The position numbers and the translations under genes are program-made. 64,000 bases of DNA from Methylobacterium sp. WL1. Its GTDB lineage: Bacteria > Pseudomonadota > Alphaproteobacteria > Rhizobiales > Beijerinckiaceae. This document shows positions 25,644-38,014 of this stretch, in pieces. The stretch is taken from the NCBI RefSeq assembly GCF_008000895.1, contig NZ_CP042823.1:2880001-2944000 (forward strand), read 5' to 3'. Below the pieces are notes generated by a model. That model saw nothing but the letters and a program-made list of their open reading frames with translations. It did not search any database and was not told the origin of the DNA. Every line of letters starts with the position of its first letter. The stretch's first letter is position 1.

Positions 25644-26255
25644 ATGGCGAGTTTTCTTGAGACCCTGCGCGTCCAGCGCTGGGACGACCACCGCTATTAC
25701 CACCACAACCGGATCAACCAGAGCCTGCACGTGGTCAGCGCCGTGAGCTTCTTGGTGGCCTACGCGGTGGCCTTCAAGGATCCGGCGACGGCGGCGCTGA
25801 TCGGCTGGCTCCTGGCGATGACGAGCCGGCAGGCGGGCCACCTGTTCTTCGAGCCGAAGGGCTACGACCACGTCAACCACGCGACGCACGAGCACAAGGA
25901 AGAGATCAAGGTCGGCTACAATCTGCAGCGCAAGATCGTGCTGCTGGCGATCTGGGCGCTGTCGCCGCTGCCGCTCTACTTCGATCCGAGCCTGTTCGGC
26001 CTGATCTCGCCGCACCAGACGACCACCGACCTGATCCGCAACGTCGGCTGGATCTGGCTGTGGCTCGCGATGGCCGGCCTGCTGTTCCGCACGGTGCAGC
26101 TGTTCTTCGTGCGCGACGTGCAGACCGGCCTGGTCTGGGCGACCAAGATCCTCACGGACCCGTTCCACGACATCAAGCTCTACTACAGGGCGCCGCTGGC
26201 CCTGCTGCAGGGTGAGATGGTCGAGGAGCACGAGCCGCACGAGCACGGCGCCTGA
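25644..26255 (+). CDS. Mpo1-like (DUF962-related) membrane protein
   Basis: The 203-aa protein has about four hydrophobic segments and conserved histidines: YYHHNRINQSLHVVSAVSF near residue 18, SRQAGHLFFEPKGYDHVNHA near residue 62 and FHDIKLYYRAP near the C terminus. This recalls the Mpo1/DUF962 family, whose yeast member is an iron-dependent dioxygenase in alpha-oxidation of 2-hydroxy fatty acids. Whether the bacterial protein is an enzyme is unknown. GGAG lies 9 nt before the ATG. Co-directional with pmtA, so a lipid role is plausible. Confidence 0.6.
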   Translation: MASFLETLRVQRWDDHRYYHHNRINQSLHVVSAVSFLVAYAVAFKDPATAALIGWLLAMTSRQAGHLFFEPKGYDHVNHATHEHKEEIKVGYNLQRKIVLLAIWALSPLPLYFDPSLFGLISPHQTTTDLIRNVGWIWLWLAMAGLLFRTVQLFFVRDVQTGLVWATKILTDPFHDIKLYYRAPLALLQGEMVEEHEPHEHGA

Positions 26256-26318
26256 TCGTTACCCGGCCTCGCCGAGCCGGGGGGCTCCCCCCGCCTCGGT
26301 GATGCCGGGCAAAGTCCA

Positions 26319-26423
26319 GGTTTCAAAAGGTCCTGGACCTTTTGCGGGTGCAGGGCAGAGCCCTGCAAACTCGGGGCTGCACGCCCCGAACCCTGCCAAA
26401 GGGCCGGAGGCCCTTTGGAAACC
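26319..26423. repeat. Structured element of four consecutive hairpins
   Basis: The 105-bp element is bounded by GGTTTC/GAAACC and contains four perfect stems in a row: CAAAAGGTCC with its complement (26324-26344), GCAGGGC/GCCCTGC (26350-26366), TCGGGGC/GCCCCGA (26371-26389) and CCAAAGGGCC/GGCCCTTTGG (26396-26418). It fills the gap between two convergent genes. Such stacked palindromes suggest an intergenic repeat family or a strong two-way terminator. Confidence 0.65.
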
Positions 26424-26426
26424 CGA

Positions 26427-28118
26427 TCAGACCTGGTCCGGCGCCCGGAGGCCAAGACGAGCGCCGAGTTTGCCCAGTCGGATCGCCGCGACCTCCCGCA
26501 GGATCGCCTTGCGGATCGCCTTGTCGGTCGTGGCGCCACCGTCCCACCAGCCATCCGCCCGCATGGCGTTCGCCGCCGCCACGAACCGGGCGGCGACCGC
26601 CTCGAACGCCGCGTCGTCGTAGGCGAGGCTGAAGATCATCCGGCCGGTCCCGACCCAGGACAGGGCCAGCCCCTCGGCACGCAGGTAGAATTGCAGCATC
26701 CAGTTGTAACGCGACGGCCGCGTGTAGAGGACCGTCCAGACCGTGGACAGGGTGGAGACCCGCACCGGCAGCTCGGCCTCGGCCAGCAGCGTGTTGAGGC
26801 GCGCGGCCCGGGCATCCCAGGTCGCGTCGAGGTCGCGGTACAGGGCGGCGACCTCCGGCGTCTCCAGGCGATCGAGAAACGCGCTCATGGCGCCCATCAC
26901 GTAGGGATGCGCGTTGAAGGTGCCGCGGGCGAAGCAGATGTCCACCGGGCGGTCGTCCCGGAAGCGCCGCATCAGGTCGGCCCGGCCGCACAGCACCCCC
27001 ACCGGCAGGCCGCCGCCCAGGGTCTTGCCGTAGGTCACCATGTCGGCACGCACGCCGAAATAGTCCTGGGCGCCGCCCTGTGCGAGGCGGAAGCCGAGGA
27101 ACACCTCGTCGAAGATCAGCACGATGCCGTTGGCCGTGCAGACCGCGCGCAAAGCCGCGAGCCATTTCGTATAGGCGGCGCGGTCGAAGGCGGCCTTGCG
27201 GGCACTGTCGACCAGCGCGGAATCGGACGGTGCGCCGGCATTCGGATGCATGGCCTGGAGCGGGTTGACCAGCACGCAGGCGACGTCCCGACGGCTGCCC
27301 AGCACCCGCAGCGTCCGGTCCGACATGTCGGCCAGCGTGAGCGTGTCGCGGGTCGGCACCGGGTTGCCGATGCCCGGCTGCACCTCACCCCACCAGCCGT
27401 GATAGGCGCCGCAGAAGCGCACGATCCGGCGCCGGCCGGTGTGGTAGCGGGCGAGCCGCACCGCCTGCATCACCGCCTCGGTCCCGGACATGTGGAACGA
27501 GACCTCGTCGAGGCCCGAGAGCGCCTTGAGCCGTGCGACGTTGCCGGTGACCACCGGGTGCAGCGGCCCGAGGACCGGCCCGAGGGCCGCGACCTTCGCG
27601 GTGCCCTCCTCCAGGCAGGCCCGGTAGAAATCCACGCCGAACAGGTTGACCCCGTAGGAGCCGGCCAGGTCGTAGAAGACGTTGCCGTCGAGGTCCGTGA
27701 CCGTGACGCCGTCGGAGGCCGCCGCGAAGGCCCCGGCGCCGAGATGCGCGCGCACGTGGCCGGCATACTGGAACGGCACCCGGTACAGCCCGGTGAATTG
27801 CAGGTCGGAGAGGCCGTCGCGGACCGCGTCGGTCTCGGCCCGGGTGCGGGCGAACCGTGCGCGGTAGAGTTCGGAGAGCCGCGCGAAGCCGTTCTCCCGC
27901 CGCAGTGCCACGGTCTCGTCCGGATCGTCGGAGCGGAAGAACGCGCGCTGCGAGTAGGCGTAGTGCGGGATCAGCCCGGCCACGCGCCGGGCCATCCGGG
28001 CGTGGCCGGTCAGGGACGGATGCTTGGCCCGCGACAACTGCAGGCGCTGCGCGGCCTTCGGCAGGGCGAACAAAGCCGCTGCGGCGGTGGCGGACAGGGT
28101 GGCGAGGAGTGCGGACAT
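26427..28118 (-). CDS. Class III PLP-dependent aminotransferase (glutamate-1-semialdehyde aminomutase-like)
   Basis: The 563-aa protein has the class III aminotransferase core: TDLDGNVFYDLAGSYGVNLF, EVSFHMSGTEAVMQAVRLAR, FCGAYHGWW, LIFDEVFLGFR and the PLP lysine in TYGKTLGGGLPVG (near residue 370). About 110 residues precede the usual start of the fold, and a hydrophobic stretch at residues 1-20 might anchor it. It resembles aminomutases used in secondary pathways more than HemL of tetrapyrrole synthesis, which is about 430 aa. It is divergent from the phosphatidylserine decarboxylase gene with only 32 bp between starts, suggesting joint control. Substrate unknown. Confidence 0.8.
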   Translation of the reverse strand: MSALLATLSATAAAALFALPKAAQRLQLSRAKHPSLTGHARMARRVAGLIPHYAYSQRAFFRSDDPDETVALRRENGFARLSELYRARFARTRAETDAVRDGLSDLQFTGLYRVPFQYAGHVRAHLGAGAFAAASDGVTVTDLDGNVFYDLAGSYGVNLFGVDFYRACLEEGTAKVAALGPVLGPLHPVVTGNVARLKALSGLDEVSFHMSGTEAVMQAVRLARYHTGRRRIVRFCGAYHGWWGEVQPGIGNPVPTRDTLTLADMSDRTLRVLGSRRDVACVLVNPLQAMHPNAGAPSDSALVDSARKAAFDRAAYTKWLAALRAVCTANGIVLIFDEVFLGFRLAQGGAQDYFGVRADMVTYGKTLGGGLPVGVLCGRADLMRRFRDDRPVDICFARGTFNAHPYVMGAMSAFLDRLETPEVAALYRDLDATWDARAARLNTLLAEAELPVRVSTLSTVWTVLYTRPSRYNWMLQFYLRAEGLALSWVGTGRMIFSLAYDDAAFEAVAARFVAAANAMRADGWWDGGATTDKAIRKAILREVAAIRLGKLGARLGLRAPDQV

Positions 28119-28150
28119 CGCCCCACGCCGTATCGGAGGTGGTTCACGGC

Positions 28151-29047
28151 ATGATGACGGTTTCGGGATCGCGGCTACGGCGCGCCCTGGCGCAGGTGGG
28201 CGCCCAGGAGGATCTGAACTTCCTGCTCACCAACCGCCTGCCGCGCCGGCTCGCCACCCGGTTCATGGGCTGGTTCAGCCGGATCGAGCAGCCCCTGGTG
28301 CGCGACGTCTCGATCGCCACCTGGCGGCTGTTCTGCGACGTCGATCTCAGCGACGCCCGGGAGGCACGGTTCCCGAGCCTGCACGCGGCCTTCGTGCGGG
28401 CCCTGCGCCCCGGTGCCCGGCCGATCGCCGGGGATCCGAACGTCCTGGTCAGCCCCAGCGACGCGATCCTGGGCGCGCATGGCCGGATCGAGGCCGGGCG
28501 GCTTCTCCAGATCAAGGGCCTCTCGTACAGCCTCGCCGACCTGCTCGGGGGCGACGCGGCGCTGGCGCGCGCCCACGAGGGCGGCGCCTACGCGACCCTG
28601 CGGCTGACCGCCGGGATGTATCACCGCTTCCACGCCCCCCACGACCTGCGGGTCGAAACGGTCCGCCACATCTGGGGGGACACCTGGAACGTGAACCCGA
28701 TCGCGCTGAAGCGCGTCGAGGCCCTGTTCTGCCGCAACGAGCGGGCGGTGCTGCGCCTGCGGATCGCCGGCCACCCCGTCACCCTGGTGCCGGTGGCGGC
28801 GATTCTGGTGGCGGGGCTGCGTCTCGGCTTCCTGCCGGAGGGTGTGGCCCTGCGCCGGACCGGTGGCCGCCCCCTGCCCTGCACCGCCCGCCTGGAAAAG
28901 GGCGCGGAGATGGGCTGGTTCGAGCACGGCTCGACCATCGTGGTCCTGGCTCCGCCGGGCTTCACCCTGTCGCCCAGCCTCCAGGAGGGGGCCCGCCTGC
29001 GCATGGGCGAGCCGCTGATGCGGCTGCCGGAACCGGGCGCGCCGTAG
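28151..29047 (+). CDS. Phosphatidylserine decarboxylase-related proenzyme
   Basis: The 298-aa protein has NVLVSPSDAILGAHGRIEAG, GGAYATLRLTAGMYHRFHAP and, near residue 262, WFEHGSTIVV. The GST triplet is the self-cleavage site of phosphatidylserine decarboxylases, whose serine becomes the pyruvoyl cofactor. Products convert phosphatidylserine to phosphatidylethanolamine. The start at 28151 has GGAGG 11 nt upstream; ATG 28154 is equally possible. The length is typical of single-chain proenzymes. It is divergent from an aminotransferase and close to pmtA, which would use its product. The N-terminal 60 residues look unlike standard Psd. Confidence 0.78.
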   Translation: MMTVSGSRLRRALAQVGAQEDLNFLLTNRLPRRLATRFMGWFSRIEQPLVRDVSIATWRLFCDVDLSDAREARFPSLHAAFVRALRPGARPIAGDPNVLVSPSDAILGAHGRIEAGRLLQIKGLSYSLADLLGGDAALARAHEGGAYATLRLTAGMYHRFHAPHDLRVETVRHIWGDTWNVNPIALKRVEALFCRNERAVLRLRIAGHPVTLVPVAAILVAGLRLGFLPEGVALRRTGGRPLPCTARLEKGAEMGWFEHGSTIVVLAPPGFTLSPSLQEGARLRMGEPLMRLPEPGAP

Positions 29048-29054
29048 CCCTGGT

Positions 29055-29076
29055 CGGTCGGATCGCGGTCCGACCG
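29055..29076. terminator. Hairpin between convergent genes
   Basis: CGGTCGGA (29055-29062) pairs perfectly with TCCGACCG (29069-29076), lying between the decarboxylase stop (29047) and the chemoreceptor stop (29087). It could terminate both transcripts. Confidence 0.5.
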
Positions 29077-29086
29077 CCGCGCCCGT

Positions 29087-30754
29087 TCAGGCCGCCTGCA
29101 CCTTGGCCAAAAAGTCCGCGACCTCGACGGTCAGCCGTTCCGATTGGTGCGAGAGCTCCGTCGCGGCGATCAGGACGTGCGACGCCGAGGCTCCGGTCTC
29201 GCCGACGGCGGCGGTGACCGCCCCGATGTAGCTCGTCACCGCCTGTGTCCCCTCGGCCGCCTGCGTGACGCTGCGGACGATCTCCTGGGTGACGGCGCCC
29301 TGCTCCTCCATGGACGCCGTGACGCCGACCGCGATGGCGCGGAGTTCCACGATGGTCGTCGAGATCGTCCGGATCGCCTCGACGGCCCGGTGGGTCTCCC
29401 CCTGGATGGCCGCGATCTGCCGGGAGATGGTCTCGGTGGCCTTGGCGGTCTGGGCGGCGAGGTCCTTGACCTCGCCCGCCACCACCGCGAAGCCCCGGCC
29501 CGCCTCGCCGGCGCGCGCCGCCTCGATCGTGGCGTTGAGGGCGAGGAGATTGGTTTGCGCCGCGATGCCGCTGATCAGCTCAACCACCGCGCCGATCTTC
29601 TCGGCGCCGTCGGCGAGCCCCTGCATGATCGCGTTGGTCTGGGCGGCGTCGGCGGCGGCGCGCTCGGCCATCTCGGAGGATCGAACGATCTGCACGTTGA
29701 TCTCGCCGATCGAGGCCGCAAGCTCCTCGCTCGCCGCGGCGACGGTCTGCACGTTCGCCGAGGTCTGCTCGGCGCCGGAGGCGACGCTGAGCGACTGCGC
29801 CGCCGTCTGGTCGGCGGTCCGGCTCATCGCCTGGGCGGTCGCCTCCATCTCCTCCGCGGCGGCCGACAGGGTCTGGGTCATCTTCGAGACCTCGCCGCGG
29901 AACGTGCGGGTGGCCGCGTCCAGCGCCAGCGTGCGACGGTCCTTGGCCTCGTTCTCCGTGGCCGCCTCGGCGTCGGCACGGCGCTTGGCGATCAGCGCCT
30001 CCTTGAACACCTGCACGGCGCCGGCCATGGCGCCGATCTCGTCCCGGCGGTTCGCGCCGAGAACCGGCACCTCCACGTCTCCGGACGCCAGGCGGGTCAT
30101 CGCCGCGGTCATCCCGGCGAGCGGCCCGGCGACCTGCTTGAGCACGGTCACGATGCCGTACACGATCGCGACGGTGGCAAGCACGAAGGCGGCGAGGAGC
30201 AGGACACCGGTCCAGCCCGACGTCGTCCGCGCGGTCTCGAACGCCTCCCGCGCCTCCCGGATCTGCAAGCCCGTCAGCTTTCGAAGGGAGGCTTGAGTCC
30301 GAACCATCGCGTTCAGGAGGTCCACATGCCGTTCCGCATAGGCGCTCGCCTGGTTGGTGCCGGCGAGGCGCCCGAGATCTCCGATGATCGTGTCGTTCCG
30401 GTCGATCTGTGCCTGGAGCTCCCCGGCGAGGATCTTCTCCTCGGGGGTCAGATACGTGGCGAGGTAATCGGCCCATTGCCGCTTCGCCTGCGCCTGCGCG
30501 CGCTGGATGATCTCGGCCCCCGAACGCGGATCGGAGCGCCCGCCACTCAGGGCGCGCGAGGCCTCCACCAAGTTGTCGTAGGCGTCGCGCAACCCGCTGA
30601 ATTGACCGAGCGGAACGACGCGATCTTCGAAGACCGTCTGCAGACTTCGCGTGTTCCAGTGCAGCGCCATATTACCGAGCGCGGTCGTGCCCAACAGCAG
30701 CGTGCCCAGGATCGCCAGAAGGGCAACGAGTCGGGTCTTTATAGTCAAGCGCAT
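29087..30754 (-). CDS. Methyl-accepting chemotaxis protein
   Basis: The 555-aa transmembrane receptor has TM1 at about 10-30, a four-helix-bundle periplasmic domain (about 31-185), TM2 at about 188-210 (WTGVLLLAAFVLATVAIVYG), a HAMP domain and a long cytoplasmic signalling coil. The hairpin tip is recognisable in ALNATIEAARAGEAGRGFAV followed by AGEVKDLAAQTAKATETIS. It signals to CheA/CheW. No chemotaxis operon is nearby. The start is ATG 30754; a TTG codon just before is unlikely. The 387 bp upstream are A+T-rich and should hold the promoter. Confidence 0.92.
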   Translation of the reverse strand: MRLTIKTRLVALLAILGTLLLGTTALGNMALHWNTRSLQTVFEDRVVPLGQFSGLRDAYDNLVEASRALSGGRSDPRSGAEIIQRAQAQAKRQWADYLATYLTPEEKILAGELQAQIDRNDTIIGDLGRLAGTNQASAYAERHVDLLNAMVRTQASLRKLTGLQIREAREAFETARTTSGWTGVLLLAAFVLATVAIVYGIVTVLKQVAGPLAGMTAAMTRLASGDVEVPVLGANRRDEIGAMAGAVQVFKEALIAKRRADAEAATENEAKDRRTLALDAATRTFRGEVSKMTQTLSAAAEEMEATAQAMSRTADQTAAQSLSVASGAEQTSANVQTVAAASEELAASIGEINVQIVRSSEMAERAAADAAQTNAIMQGLADGAEKIGAVVELISGIAAQTNLLALNATIEAARAGEAGRGFAVVAGEVKDLAAQTAKATETISRQIAAIQGETHRAVEAIRTISTTIVELRAIAVGVTASMEEQGAVTQEIVRSVTQAAEGTQAVTSYIGAVTAAVGETGASASHVLIAATELSHQSERLTVEVADFLAKVQAA

Positions 30755-31080
30755 CAACGACGTCCGGTCCGCGGCGATTCGATTTTCGAAGCCGACGCGA
30801 TATCATTCGATGCTTGACGCAATGACAAGTTTTATTTGCCACGCTGAAATATTTTAATCTTTAGTTCTAGTGTCGCTTTACTATTTTCAATAGGCGCCGT
30901 TGGACTGATCTCTATCATGGCGCTATTTGAGTGTTACATCTCATGAAACGAGGAACACGAGCGCCCGAGCGTTGAAATTTGTCACGCGAACGACATGCCG
31001 ATCCCGAAAGCGCCGCCGTACGATCGTTTGCCAGGGTCTTGTGGCGTGTTCCGGATAAGCCGGGTTCCGCCGATCAGAAT
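30755..31080. other. A+T-rich promoter region of the chemoreceptor gene
   Basis: The stretch 30,780-30,960 is clearly A+T-rich for this genome and lies upstream of the minus-strand chemoreceptor. No coding frame or RNA gene is evident; the remaining part leads into the gyrB terminator. Confidence 0.45.
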
Positions 31081-31119
31081 GCAACGACGGCGGCCAACGT
31101 GGGTGGCCGCCGTCGTTGC
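31081..31119 (-). terminator. gyrB terminator hairpin
   Basis: A perfect 16-bp stem (31081-31096 with 31104-31119; arms begin GCAACGACGG and end CGTCGTTGC) and a 7-nt loop lie 22 bp after the gyrB stop on the minus strand. The following T content is weak, but the stem is very strong. Confidence 0.75.
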
Positions 31120-31141
31120 GGGTCGCCTCCGGAAAACCCGA

Positions 31142-34727
<3,586 letters not shown>

Positions 34728-34731
34728 GGTG

Positions 34732-35376
34732 TCAGCCCTGCAGGAACGGATTCGAGACGCGCTCCTCGCCGAGCGTGCCGGTCGGGCCATGGCCGGGGAT
34801 GAAGGAGATGTCGTCGCCCAACGGCAGGACCTTCTCCTTGATCGCGCGGATCAGCTGCTCGTGGTTGCCGCCGGGCAGGTCGGTGCGGCCAACCGAGCCC
34901 TTGAACACCACGTCGCCGACCAGCGCGAAGCGTGCGTCCCGGCTCACGAACACGACGCTACCGGGCGAATGGCCCGGGCAGTGCAGGATGTCGAAGCCGA
35001 GCTCGCCGACCGTCACGGCGTCGCCGTCGTCGAGCCACCGGTCGGGGGTCACGGCCCTGCCCTCGCCGATCCCGTAATTGGCGGCGGTCTCCGGCAGGGA
35101 ATCGAGCAGGAACTTGTCGGCGCGGTGCGGGCCCTCGATCGGCACGCCGAGCCGCTCGCGCAGCTCGTCGGCGCCGGCGGCGTGGTCGACATGGCCGTGG
35201 GTCAGCAGGATCTTTTCGACCCGCACGCCCTGCTCCCGGATGGCGGCCTCGATCCGGTCGAGGTCGCCGCCCGGATCGACGACGGCGCCGACCTTGGTGG
35301 CGTCGTCCCAGATCAGCGTGCAGTTCTGCTGGAAGGGCGTGACCGGGATGATCCCGGCGCGGGGCGTTCCTGGCAT
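34732..35376 (-). CDS. MBL-fold metallo-hydrolase (YcbL/glyoxalase II-like)
   Basis: The 214-aa protein has the metal-binding motif LTHGHVDHAAGA (near residue 60), then HCPGHSPGSVVF and a final FIPGHGPTGTLGEE, the histidine and aspartate pattern of zinc-dependent glyoxalase II-like hydrolases. The opening IIPVTPFQQNCTLIWDD is typical of the YcbL subgroup, which hydrolyses S-D-lactoylglutathione or similar thioesters. Cytoplasmic, no signal. It is followed after 4 bp by the aldo/keto reductase; together they could detoxify reactive carbonyls such as methylglyoxal (inference). Confidence 0.88.
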   Translation of the reverse strand: MPGTPRAGIIPVTPFQQNCTLIWDDATKVGAVVDPGGDLDRIEAAIREQGVRVEKILLTHGHVDHAAGADELRERLGVPIEGPHRADKFLLDSLPETAANYGIGEGRAVTPDRWLDDGDAVTVGELGFDILHCPGHSPGSVVFVSRDARFALVGDVVFKGSVGRTDLPGGNHEQLIRAIKEKVLPLGDDISFIPGHGPTGTLGEERVSNPFLQG

Positions 35377-35461
35377 GGGGTTCCGCGGGTTGGCTGCGCC
35401 GCCGTCGGCGCTCTGGACCGGGTTCTAGCGCAGAACCGGCCGTGCGGCACCCCGCGGCCGC

Positions 35462-35857
35462 TCAGGCCGATCCGTCCTTCGGCCGGCGCAGGCTGTCGTG
35501 GAGCGCGAGCATCTCGGCCATGCCCATCGACCGGCTGCTCCACCGGGTCTCGGCGGTGTTGACCTTCGTGAAGCGGTCGTGGGACCGGCCGCCATAGGCG
35601 CCGAAGATCGCCGTGCCCGGCTCCGTGGTTCCGGCTTCGGGCGGGGCGGAGGACGCGTCCGGCCGGTCGACCCGGTACGACGGCGCCGTCGCCTTGCCGG
35701 TGACCCCGATCCGGACCCAGGCGTCGCCGTAATGCTTCTGGCACATCCGCATCGTGACCAGCACCTGGCGCAGGTAGCCCTCGGCATCCTCGAGGCCGGG
35801 CAGCACGTCCGCGATCGTCGCGTCCGAGGGGTAATGTTTGGTCCGAACCATGTGCAT
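35462..35857 (-). CDS. Conserved hypothetical 131-aa protein
   Basis: The frame has balanced composition and a GGAG motif 5 nt before ATG 35857; a second ATG at 35851 with GAGG 6 nt upstream is an alternative. The product starts MHMVRTKHYPSDATIADVLP and contains ETRWSSRSMGMAEMLALHDS near the end. No signal peptide, membrane segment or known motif. It lies between the MBL hydrolase and the GH13 gene, in the same direction as both. Function unknown. Confidence 0.6.
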   Translation of the reverse strand: MHMVRTKHYPSDATIADVLPGLEDAEGYLRQVLVTMRMCQKHYGDAWVRIGVTGKATAPSYRVDRPDASSAPPEAGTTEPGTAIFGAYGGRSHDRFTKVNTAETRWSSRSMGMAEMLALHDSLRRPKDGSA

Positions 35858-35909
35858 CCTCGCTCCGGCACATCCCTAGCGCGCCGGGCGGACGGGGGCG
35901 AGGCGCCCG

Positions 35910-37577
35910 TCAGCCCGGGGTCCGCTTCAGCAGGGCGTCGAGGCCGCCGACCCGGAACCAGTGGTAGCCGTAGCCCTCCAGGAACAGGCAGTGGCTGCCC
36001 TCGGGGCCGGCGTCGCTGCGCGAGCCGGTGAGCACGTCGACCAGGATGTCGGGCTCCGGCTCGGGCACGCCGGAGCGGAGGGCGATCTCGATCGGCTCTG
36101 GCGCGAGGTTGTGCACGCACAGGATGGCGTTGCCACGCCATGCGTAGCGCAGGGCGAGAACCGAGGCCTTACCCGTGGGCACCGCCGTCACGTCGCCCCA
36201 GCCGATCTCGGGCGCCTCCTTGCGGTGGCGGATGATGCTCTGCATCCAGTTGAGCAGCGAGCCCCGGTCGTGCCGCTGGTCGGCGACGTTCACGTGCGCG
36301 AAGCCGTAGGGACCGTGATCGATCGGCGGCAGCACCGTCCGCTCGGCCCGGGAGAAGCCGCCCTTGTGCTCGGCGGTCCACTGCATCGGCGTCCGGGCGC
36401 AGTCCCGCTCCTTCAGGCCCAGGTCGTCGCCCATGCCGATCTCGTCGCCGTAGCGGATCACCGGCGTCCCCGGCAGGGTGAACATCAGCGAGTAGGCCAG
36501 CCGGATGCGACGGGGGTCGCCCGCCAGCATGGGGGCGAAGCGGCGCCGGATGCCGCGGTCGTAGAGCTGCATCCCCTTCTCGGGTCCGAATTCGGCGAAC
36601 ACCGCCTGCCGCTGCGTCTCGGTGAGCCGGCCGAGGTCCAGCTCGTCGTGGTTGCGCAGGAAGATGCCCCACTGGCACGAGAGCGGGCGGGGCTTGGTCC
36701 GCTCGATCGCCTTCACCAGAGGGCGGGCATCGTGCGCGGCCAGGGCGTAGAAGGTCGATTGGTTGACCTGGAAGTTGAACATCATGTGCATGCGGTCGGC
36801 GTCGTCGCCGAAATAGTCGAGGTCCTGCTTCGGCAGGATGTTGGCCTCGGCCAGGATGATCGCGTCGCCCTTGCGCCATTGCAGGAACTCGCGGAAGTCG
36901 CGCAGCATGTCGAATTGCTCGCGCGGCTTGCCGCCGACGTCGGCCCCCTTCTCGGCGATGACGAACGGCACCGCATCCATCCGGAAGCCCGACACGCCGA
37001 GCTCGATCCAGAACCCCATGATCTTCAAGATCTCGGCCAGCACCTCGGGGTTGGCCGTGTTGAGATCGGGCTGGAAGTCGAAGAACCGGTGGAAGTACCA
37101 GGCGCCGGCCTTCTCGTCGTAGGTCCAGGTGGTCTCCTGGACTCCGGGGAAGACCATGCCCTCGTCGGTGCCGGCCGGGCGCTCCTTCGACCAGACGTAC
37201 CAGTCGCGGTAGGGCGAGTCCGGGTCGGAACGGGCCGACTGGAACCAGCGGTGCTTGTCCGAGGTGTGGTTGACCACGAGGTCGATCAGCACCCGCAGGC
37301 CCCGCTGCTTGGCCGCGTGTGCGAAGGCGACGAAATCGCCGAGCGAGCCGTAATCGGGATCGACCCCGTAATAATCCGAGATGTCGTAGCCGCCGTCACG
37401 CTTGGGCGAGGGCTGGAACGGCATCAACCAGATTGCGGTGGCGCCCAGGCCCTGGATGTAGTCCAGCCGCCGCTCGAGCCCGGCGAAGTCTCCGATGCCG
37501 TCGCCGTTGGCGTCCATGAAGGTGCCGACCGACAGGCAGTAGATGACCGCGTTCTTGTACCAGAGGTCGTTGATCAT
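35910..37577 (-). CDS. GH13 alpha-amylase family enzyme (trehalose synthase/alpha-glucosidase type)
   Basis: The 555-aa protein has the GH13 barrel motifs in order: GDFAGLERRLDYIQGLG, DLVVNHTSDKHRWF, GVSGFRMDAVPFV with the nucleophile Asp (near residue 200), ILAEANI with the acid/base Glu (near 240) and LRNHDELDL with the third Asp (near 310). The start MINDLWYKNAVIYCLSVGTF and the wording around KERDCARTPMQW are close to trehalose synthases, which interconvert maltose and trehalose, though alpha-glucosidase activity cannot be excluded. Cytoplasmic. It is shorter than TreS with a fused kinase domain. No other trehalose gene is next to it. Confidence 0.82.
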   Translation of the reverse strand: MINDLWYKNAVIYCLSVGTFMDANGDGIGDFAGLERRLDYIQGLGATAIWLMPFQPSPKRDGGYDISDYYGVDPDYGSLGDFVAFAHAAKQRGLRVLIDLVVNHTSDKHRWFQSARSDPDSPYRDWYVWSKERPAGTDEGMVFPGVQETTWTYDEKAGAWYFHRFFDFQPDLNTANPEVLAEILKIMGFWIELGVSGFRMDAVPFVIAEKGADVGGKPREQFDMLRDFREFLQWRKGDAIILAEANILPKQDLDYFGDDADRMHMMFNFQVNQSTFYALAAHDARPLVKAIERTKPRPLSCQWGIFLRNHDELDLGRLTETQRQAVFAEFGPEKGMQLYDRGIRRRFAPMLAGDPRRIRLAYSLMFTLPGTPVIRYGDEIGMGDDLGLKERDCARTPMQWTAEHKGGFSRAERTVLPPIDHGPYGFAHVNVADQRHDRGSLLNWMQSIIRHRKEAPEIGWGDVTAVPTGKASVLALRYAWRGNAILCVHNLAPEPIEIALRSGVPEPEPDILVDVLTGSRSDAGPEGSHCLFLEGYGYHWFRVGGLDALLKRTPG

Positions 37578-37642
37578 GCCGGTCCTCGCGAGGCGCCTTC
37601 AGAAGCGCCGTTCGGCCATGAGGACCGGCCGCGCCGGCGACC

Positions 37643-38014
37643 CTACGACGACCGGCGGGAATTGGTTCCGCCTGATCGAAGGGGTCGATCCGGCTCCTTG
37701 CGCGCATGATCCATGTAGGCGCGCAGCACGCTGTTGATCTTGGTCTGGTAGCCGCGTCCCTGTTCCCTGAAGAACGCCAGGACATCGGCATCGACCCGCA
37801 TGGTCACGATCTTCTTCCGGGACTCCGGATGGATGACCGCTTGGCTCCAGTCGATCTCCAGATCGGCCTCGTCGGGATCGGTCGAAACGGCCGCGTCGAC
37901 GTCGGCATCGGTCAGCGCCTTCACGGCGTCCCAGTCACTCTCGCTGTCGCCGTGCTCAACCATCGCTGTCAGATCCGCCGACGAATGCCTGTCTGTATGC
38001 TTGTCGTTCTTCAC
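37643..38014 (-). CDS. brnA: BrnA-type antitoxin
   Basis: The 123-aa protein ends with the ribbon-helix-helix signature of BrnA: VTMRVDADVLAFFREQGRGY followed by QTKINSVLRAYM. BrnA binds and neutralises the BrnT ribonuclease and represses the operon. It is longer than usual at the N terminus (an acidic segment, ESDWDAVKALTDADVDAAVS). The GTG start at 38014 has AGGAGG 7 nt upstream. It overlaps the end of brnT by 59 bp, which ties their expression together. Confidence 0.85.
   Translation of the reverse strand: MKNDKHTDRHSSADLTAMVEHGDSESDWDAVKALTDADVDAAVSTDPDEADLEIDWSQAVIHPESRKKIVTMRVDADVLAFFREQGRGYQTKINSVLRAYMDHARKEPDRPLRSGGTNSRRSS

Noticed and set aside
26319..26423. A CRISPR array from the repeated hairpins
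   Set aside because: The four hairpins differ in sequence, and there are no equal repeats or spacers.
28024..29217. A 397-codon frame overlapping the phosphatidylserine decarboxylase gene
   Set aside because: It is Pro/Arg/Gly-rich without motifs, and the overlapping frame carries clear decarboxylase features.
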